Source: Garcia nutans (Eukaryota; Streptophyta; Magnoliopsida; Malpighiales; Euphorbiaceae). From it: DNA of 64,000 bases. The stretch is taken from positions 37,006,001 through 37,070,000 of the forward strand of contig CANTUV010000008.1 in NCBI GenBank assembly GCA_947685225.1, written 5' to 3'. The notes under the pieces are model-generated. The model worked only from the letters and a program-made list of their open reading frames with translations. It did not search any database and was not told the DNA's origin. The translations under genes and the position numbers were made by a program. Below, in pieces: positions 59,901-64,000 of this stretch. How positions within the stretch are numbered: position 1 is the first letter of the stretch; every line of letters starts with the position of its first letter.

Positions 59901-61616
59901 ATCACACCCTTTTCTAATCAACCTCCTAGCTACAACAGCTGAAACAAACAAGGATGCTAGCTGTCCATGCTCACTAGATACTATCATCTCTCTACCATCA
60001 CCAGTTCTCAAGATAACAAATTTCTTTTGACAATCTACCACAGCTCCATGTCTAGATAACCATTCCATGCCTAGGATCAAATCATATTCCTTAAAAGGCA
60101 TTTCAATCAAATCTCCAAGAAACTCCTCACCTTGCACCATTACTGCACTATCTCGGTGCACCTTGCTAACAATCACACTATGCCCTAAAGGATTTGTCAC
60201 CAACACATCAAATCCTAGGGATTCAGCATGCAATTCAGACACAGGCAAAATAGATGCACTAATATATGAATGTGTAGATCCGGGATTAATCAAAGCAAGT
60301 ACTGAAATACCAAATAAAGAGAAAGTACCCGCTATGACTGCCGAAGCATCTGCCTGCCTCTGCATCACATATATCCTCTGAGAAGATCTAGCCTCCTTTG
60401 GTCTACTCTCCCTGGATGTAGAACCTCCACTAGGACTGAACCCAGATTTGCCCCCTCTGCTGACATTTCTGCCTCCTCGACCTCCCCTCACACTAGATCG
60501 AGAAGCTGCAGAATCTACCGACATCTGTTCCTGCCTCTCAAGACAATCTCTAACAAAATGATCAGGTGATCCACATCTGAAGCATACCCCTGCTACACCA
60601 GTCTTCCAACAAGTACCACCATGTGGCCTACCACAATGAATACATATGGGTAAAGTGGATCTCTGAATTACTGGGGTCGGAGCACTCGCCACTGAAACTG
60701 TGGGTCTAGATCTCTGCCTCTGAAACTGTACTGGCCTACCAGCTGGCCTCTGACTCCTGCTAAGCCGAGGAACAAAACTTCCTTTACCTTTTTTCACAAA
60801 TGAAGACCCTGCTTCAAACTGGGGTCTTCTAACCCTGATCTCTTCCCCAGAAGCAACTACTGCAATACCCTGAGCTCGCTCCACACTTCGAGCTGCTGCA
60901 ACAAGCTGGGAAAAATCATGATATCTAGATCCAGCCACAAGACACATAATAGAGGGCCTCAATCCCTCCTCAAATCTCCTGCATCTATCTATCTCATCGG
61001 ATATAATACCCCCAGCATACTGGCTCAACCGGATAAACTCTAGCTCATATTCTGTTACAGTCCGGTGATCTTGCCTCAAACTCAAAAACTCCATTTTCTT
61101 CACATCCTTATACTCCCTCAGAGTATACTTCAATTCAAACTCTCTTAAGAAATCAGCATAGGACAATGTTGGTGGATCATCCATAGCATGGGGCACTGTC
61201 TTCCACCAATCATATGCATCCTTTTGCAACAATGATCTTGCATAATCAAAATTTTCTTCTGAAGTGGCTTGCAACTGAATAAATATTCTCTGTACTTTAT
61301 CTAGCCACTGCTCTGCTACAGCTGGATCAATAGTACCCAGAAAATCTTCTGCTCCATACTTCCTTAATTTATCGTAATGTCTCACAGGTACCAAAGGCTG
61401 TGGGGGTGGTGGTGGCGGTGGTTGCACTGGTGCTTGCCTCAATACCTCTACCACCTGCTTAAGCCAAACTGGCGGAACCTCCTCACCAGCTGGTCTCCCT
61501 GACACAGAAGCAGGTACCTCCCCAGCACTATCCACTCCAGCTCCATCTCTAACCTCATCAGCAGCTATACTCTCAGCACTACCCTCGACTGACTGACGTA
61601 AGTGAGAATCCATCAC
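56955..61616 (-). CDS. Gag-Pol polyprotein of element F (Tekay chromovirus), 1553 aa, unbroken
   Basis: One frame from ATG at 61614-61616. Domains: gag capsid about 80-250; Cys motif CIHCGRPHGGTCW (325-337) and zinc knuckle CFRCGSPDHFVRDC (345-358); aspartic protease about 430-530; RT about 620-820 with VVFIDDILVYS (777-787); RNase H about 920-1040; integrase with H1138, H1145, C1175, C1178 and D1208, D1269, E1305, a spacing that fits D,D-35-E; chromodomain at the C-terminus (WKNHGREEATWES). It would form the particle, copy the RNA and integrate the DNA. The protease active site reads ALINPGSTHS: Asn444 replaces the catalytic Asp seen in element E (codon 60285-60287). The frame is intact but the protease is probably dead. 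Confidence 0.96.
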   Translation of the reverse strand: MMDSHLRQSVEGSAESIAADEVRDGAGVDSAGEVPASVSGRPAGEEVPPVWLKQVVEVLRQAPVQPPPPPPPQPLVPVRHYDKLRKYGAEDFLGTIDPAVAEQWLDKVQRIFIQLQATSEENFDYARSLLQKDAYDWWKTVPHAMDDPPTLSYADFLREFELKYTLREYKDVKKMEFLSLRQDHRTVTEYELEFIRLSQYAGGIISDEIDRCRRFEEGLRPSIMCLVAGSRYHDFSQLVAAARSVERAQGIAVVASGEEIRVRRPQFEAGSSFVKKGKGSFVPRLSRSQRPAGRPVQFQRQRSRPTVSVASAPTPVIQRSTLPICIHCGRPHGGTCWKTGVAGVCFRCGSPDHFVRDCLERQEQMSVDSAASRSSVRGGRGGRNVSRGGKSGFSPSGGSTSRESRPKEARSSQRIYVMQRQADASAVIAGTFSLFGISVLALINPGSTHSYISASILPVSELHAESLGFDVLVTNPLGHSVIVSKVHRDSAVMVQGEEFLGDLIEMPFKEYDLILGMEWLSRHGAVVDCQKKFVILRTGDGREMIVSSEHGQLASLFVSAVVARRLIRKGCDAYLAHVVDTRVRGSQLDDIPTVAEFPEVFPEELPGLPPEREVEFGIELLPGTTPISITPYRMAPAELRELKVQLQELLDKGFIRPSVSLWGAPVLFVKKKDGTMRLCIDYRQLNKVTIKNKYPLPRIDDLFDQLKGAAVFSKIDLRSGYHQLRVRAEDVPKTAFRTRYGHYEFLVMPFGLTNAPATFMDLMNRVFRPYLDQFVVVFIDDILVYSRNKEEHDKHLRIVLQILREKQLFAKLTKCEFWLNQVTFLGHIVSAEGIRVDPSKVEAILNWSPPKSVTEVRSFLGLAGYYRRFVKGFSLIATPLTRLLRKGVRFVWTDQCQASFEQLRKMLTQAPILTLPVEDKQYVIYSDASHSGLGCVLMQEGKVIAYASRQLKPHELNYPTHDLELAAIVFALKIWRHYLYGEKCFIYTDHKSLKYLGVQRELNLRKRRWLELIKDYDCLIDYHPGKANVVADALSRKSLAGLTVYSLSLLVELRALHAIFVSCDDGALLAQLQLKPVLLDQIKEAQLADEMIQKIVSNCQNGESRDFHVKNDGSLWFKNRLCVPDDGNLRRIILEEAHQSVFAMHPGSTKMYHDLRQQYWWSGMKRDIAEFVSKCLTCQRVKAEHQVPTGLLQPLSVPEWKWESVTMDFVSGLPLTQRKHDAIWVIVDKLTKTAHFLPVRMDYSLERLAELYIHEIVKLHGVPISVVSDRDPRFTSRFWKSLHGALGSRLHFSTAFHPQTDGQSERVIQIIEDMLRSCVIDFSGGWDRFLPLVEFAYNNSHQSSIGMAPFEALYGRRCRTPLYWNELGESKLIGPDLVKETEEKVKVIRDRLKAASDRQKSYADLKRRDIEFDVGDKVFLKVSRWKKILRFGWKGKLSPHFVGPYEVLERVGPVAYRLALPPELDRIHNVFHVSMLRRYRSDPSHVLPIESIEVSPDLTFEEEPVAILAHEVKELRNKKVPLVKVLWKNHGREEATWESEQAMRNQYPQLFQR

Positions 61617-61764
61617 AACCTATATCTGCAAACACAGCAGAATACCTCTCATTAAAGATCAGAGAATGCCAATGCCAAACATGTATGTTATTCAAAAATC
61701 CACTTTTTAAAATCAAAACATTCTTTTTCTTACACTTGGCCTAGGTTGAGAATCTCAAACCTAG

Positions 61765-61776
61765 GCTTTGATACCA
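61765..61776 (-). other. Primer-binding site of element F
   Basis: The - strand reads TGGTATCAAAGC, one mismatch from the initiator Met-tRNA complement TGGTATCAGAGC in element E, at the same distance from the LTR. Confidence 0.88.
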
Positions 61777-61783
61777 AAACAAT

Positions 61784-64000
61784 TGTAACACCCCTATATC
61801 CCGTATACGTACCAAGCATGGTTATACGATCTTAATATACGTATACTGAATATAGAAAATGCCACCGTTTAAAAATTACACAACATATATCTTTATAAAT
61901 AAGTGAAACCAATCTTAAACATTTAAAAGAAATCCAAAAGACACCATATATAAAAACGTTTATTAACTAGCAGCGGAAGTTATTACAAATATTTGCAAAT
62001 ACAAATATTTTATAAATCAAAGTTTACAAAACATAGAATATATACATGATTGGCAGCTCTTCTCTGATCTTTAAGTTCCAAAAATAAATCCTTCAATGCC
62101 TAGTCTCACTTGGTCTCGAGGAGCTCTCAGGTTCAACTCTATCACCTGCACGATCAAACACTATCGCGCTAAGCCAACGGCTTAGTAGTACAAAGTATAC
62201 TAACATTATGCTTTAATATGATATAATGTCAAAATTAATCTCATACATCATTTAAAAGAATATCACAATTCCATATCATACTTTGATCAATGTCATAACA
62301 ACATTCATATTATATCTTCATAATTCCATTAATTTCACCATTCAAGAATCACATTAAATACAAAGACAAGCATGGGCCCAAGAACACTAATATGCCATTC
62401 AACTTTCAGAGTTAATGTTTTGGTTAAATTATCACATTTATCATTATCATTATCCCAACTAGGCTTCAAGGATTTAGGTTCAACCAAGCTTCAAGGGGAA
62501 CAAAGCATGCTAAGTATCAACCCAACTTGGCTTCAAGAACCAATCCAACCTAGCTTCAAGGGTTGTAACATCTCAATTAGGCTTCAAGGACTAGATCCAA
62601 CCAAGCTTCAAGGGGAGTAAAACATGTTAAACTTCAACCCAACTTGGCTTCAAGGATCAAGCCCAACTTAACTTCAAGAGATTGTTACTATAGGCATGCC
62701 ACCAACAACAAACTCTGAAAATGGAATAACACATTAACCACACAATTCATTTATTATTTCATTCTCAACTCTCATCATTATCTAGGCAAACATGCCCCAT
62801 TTATTTCAATTGAATCATCATAGCCAATCACAATGGCTTCACATCACATTTGAATCATCATAGCCAATTACAATGGCTTCACCTCTCATTATATCTCAAA
62901 TCACATTTCATATTTCATCATTGATATATACATAACAATTTACATTAATCATAGATTTAGAATCTTCCACATACATTTGTTTGGATCATTTTTGTTTTAA
63001 GTGTGTTTAAAATGTTTATTTTTATGTTTAGGTGCAAAAAGACCTATGAAGAATCAAAACAATGCAAGAAGAGCAAAGAACAATCACAGTAGCTAACACA
63101 CTCAAGGGACACGGCCAAGCTTTTGGCCGTGTCTCTCATAACAAAATCAGCAGTAGCAAACACGGGCAAGGGACACGGCCAAGTCAGTGGCCGTGTCTCT
63201 CCAAAATTGGTCCAACACGGCCAAATTTCCTTAAACTTGGCCGTGTCTCCCAAAAATCTTTAGTTTGGCCGTGTCTCTTCTTTAGTTTGGCCTTGTCTCT
63301 CATGAATATAAACCCTAAACATGGCCAAGTCTCTTTTGATTGAATTAAAACACATTTTGCACAACATAACCTTATTCAAATGGATATAATCAATGTCATT
63401 AACACTTATTTTACATGTTCATCATAATATTCACATTAACAATACATCAACAATACATTTAATCACTTACCACTTCAAAACCCTAAAACCAACATCACTC
63501 TTATTCTTTCAATATCAACATCCACTTAACTTACCATCTTCAAACCAAAACCAACACCAATTTAACTTACTATCAATTTCAACACTTATAAACACATCTC
63601 AAACACACCTAATCATAATATCAACAAATCATAACTCACCTCAAACACAACTTCAAAAATAACAAAAAAAAACAAGAGAGTACTTACCAAAGTTGAAGAA
63701 ATTTCACAAATCTCCAACTTAATCCTTTGATTCTTCCTTCAATTTGAGCTTATAACTTCAAGATCCTCTCTTGCTCTCTTGCTTTCTCTTGTCTTTGGAG
63801 GAGCCGGCCACACACATGGAAAAGAAGAAAAGATGATGAAAAAAAAAACAAAGTCAACTTCTCTTTAAATCTCAACCAAGTGTTCCAACAAGACAATTAC
63901 CAACATACCCTCTTCTCACTTGTTCTAGCTTTCTTCTTAATCAAGTGCCCTTTATAGTAATTTCACATACAACAATTAAATATCTTCTTCCCTTGACTAT
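61784..64000 (-). repeat. 5' LTR of element F (partial, cut by window end)
   Basis: Matches 54494 to about 56710 with few changes. The remaining 200 or so bp lie outside the window. Contains the same repeat blocks as the 3' LTR, with the double hairpin at 62146-62187. Confidence 0.95.

Larger units (their letters stand above)
54494..64000 (-). mobile_element. Tekay-type chromovirus F, young, with open gag-pol (cut by window end)
   Basis: 3' LTR 54494-56908, PPT, gag-pol 56955-61616, PBS 61765-61776, and 5' LTR from 61784 running off the window. Fewer than about 20 substitutions are seen over the 2.2 kb of LTR that can be compared, so insertion was recent. The low-side flank is TAGGG (54489-54493); the matching TSD should lie just beyond about 64198. 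Confidence 0.96.

Overview
The window is nuclear DNA of a flowering plant, most likely a eudicot. The evidence is one intron-containing plant-type WNK kinase gene with GT-AG introns, AT-rich noncoding DNA, and about 60 kb of nested LTR retrotransposons of two plant Ty3/gypsy lineages. These are Tat/Ogre-like elements, with an extra archaeal-type RNase H and a PBS of the form TGGCGACTCC, and Tekay/Del-like chromoviruses, with a C-terminal chromodomain and a PBS to initiator Met-tRNA. The species cannot be read from the sequence.

Layout. 1-3354 holds the WNK gene (7 coding exons, 578 aa, + strand). 3644-4068 is a CACTA-like MITE. 4069-13138 is a Tat fragment region on the - strand: a decayed gag (B), its leader and PBS, a Tat LTR (7256-12427) split by a 3.2-kb Tekay solo LTR with TSD ATATT, and a Tat integrase fragment (A). 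13140-50764 is one long Tat element, C, on the - strand. After three later insertions are subtracted C is about 13.6 kb. From its 5' end (high coordinates) it runs: LTR, PBS, leader, gag, protease, RT-RNaseH-aRNaseH, integrase, then two genes on the opposite strand, a hairpin-rich satellite, PPT and 3' LTR. The insertions in C are Tekay element E (15432-25900, TSD CATGG), Tekay-like solo LTR G (27992-30503, TSD GGCTC) and a second Tat element D (35241-46284, TSD GTTCC). 50765-51355 is a further Tat-type LTR piece. 51356-54493 is the 3' end of a + strand retroelement. 54494 to the window end is a young Tekay element F with an unbroken 1553-aa gag-pol.

Main points of interest. Both Tat elements carry antisense genes between integrase and 3' LTR: a plant mobile domain (PMD) gene in each, plus a DUF7745-like gene in C. 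Each has its own TATA box 83-108 bp before its ATG, and introns, so they look like independently transcribed genes carried by retrotransposons. All three copies here are now broken. Several noncoding arrays consist of hairpins whose arms differ between copies in a base-pair-preserving way (E LTR repeat, 13.4-13.8 kb satellite, Tat LTR repeat), which suggests selection on RNA or DNA structure. A compact double hairpin ending in a possible splice donor is kept in four diverged Tekay LTRs. Element F has an open gag-pol but its protease active-site Asp is Asn. Element E has nearly identical LTRs but a 1-nt frameshift in integrase and a lost zinc-knuckle Cys.

Limits: all similarities, domain names and LTR pairings come from reading the sequence by eye. 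No alignment or database search was run.
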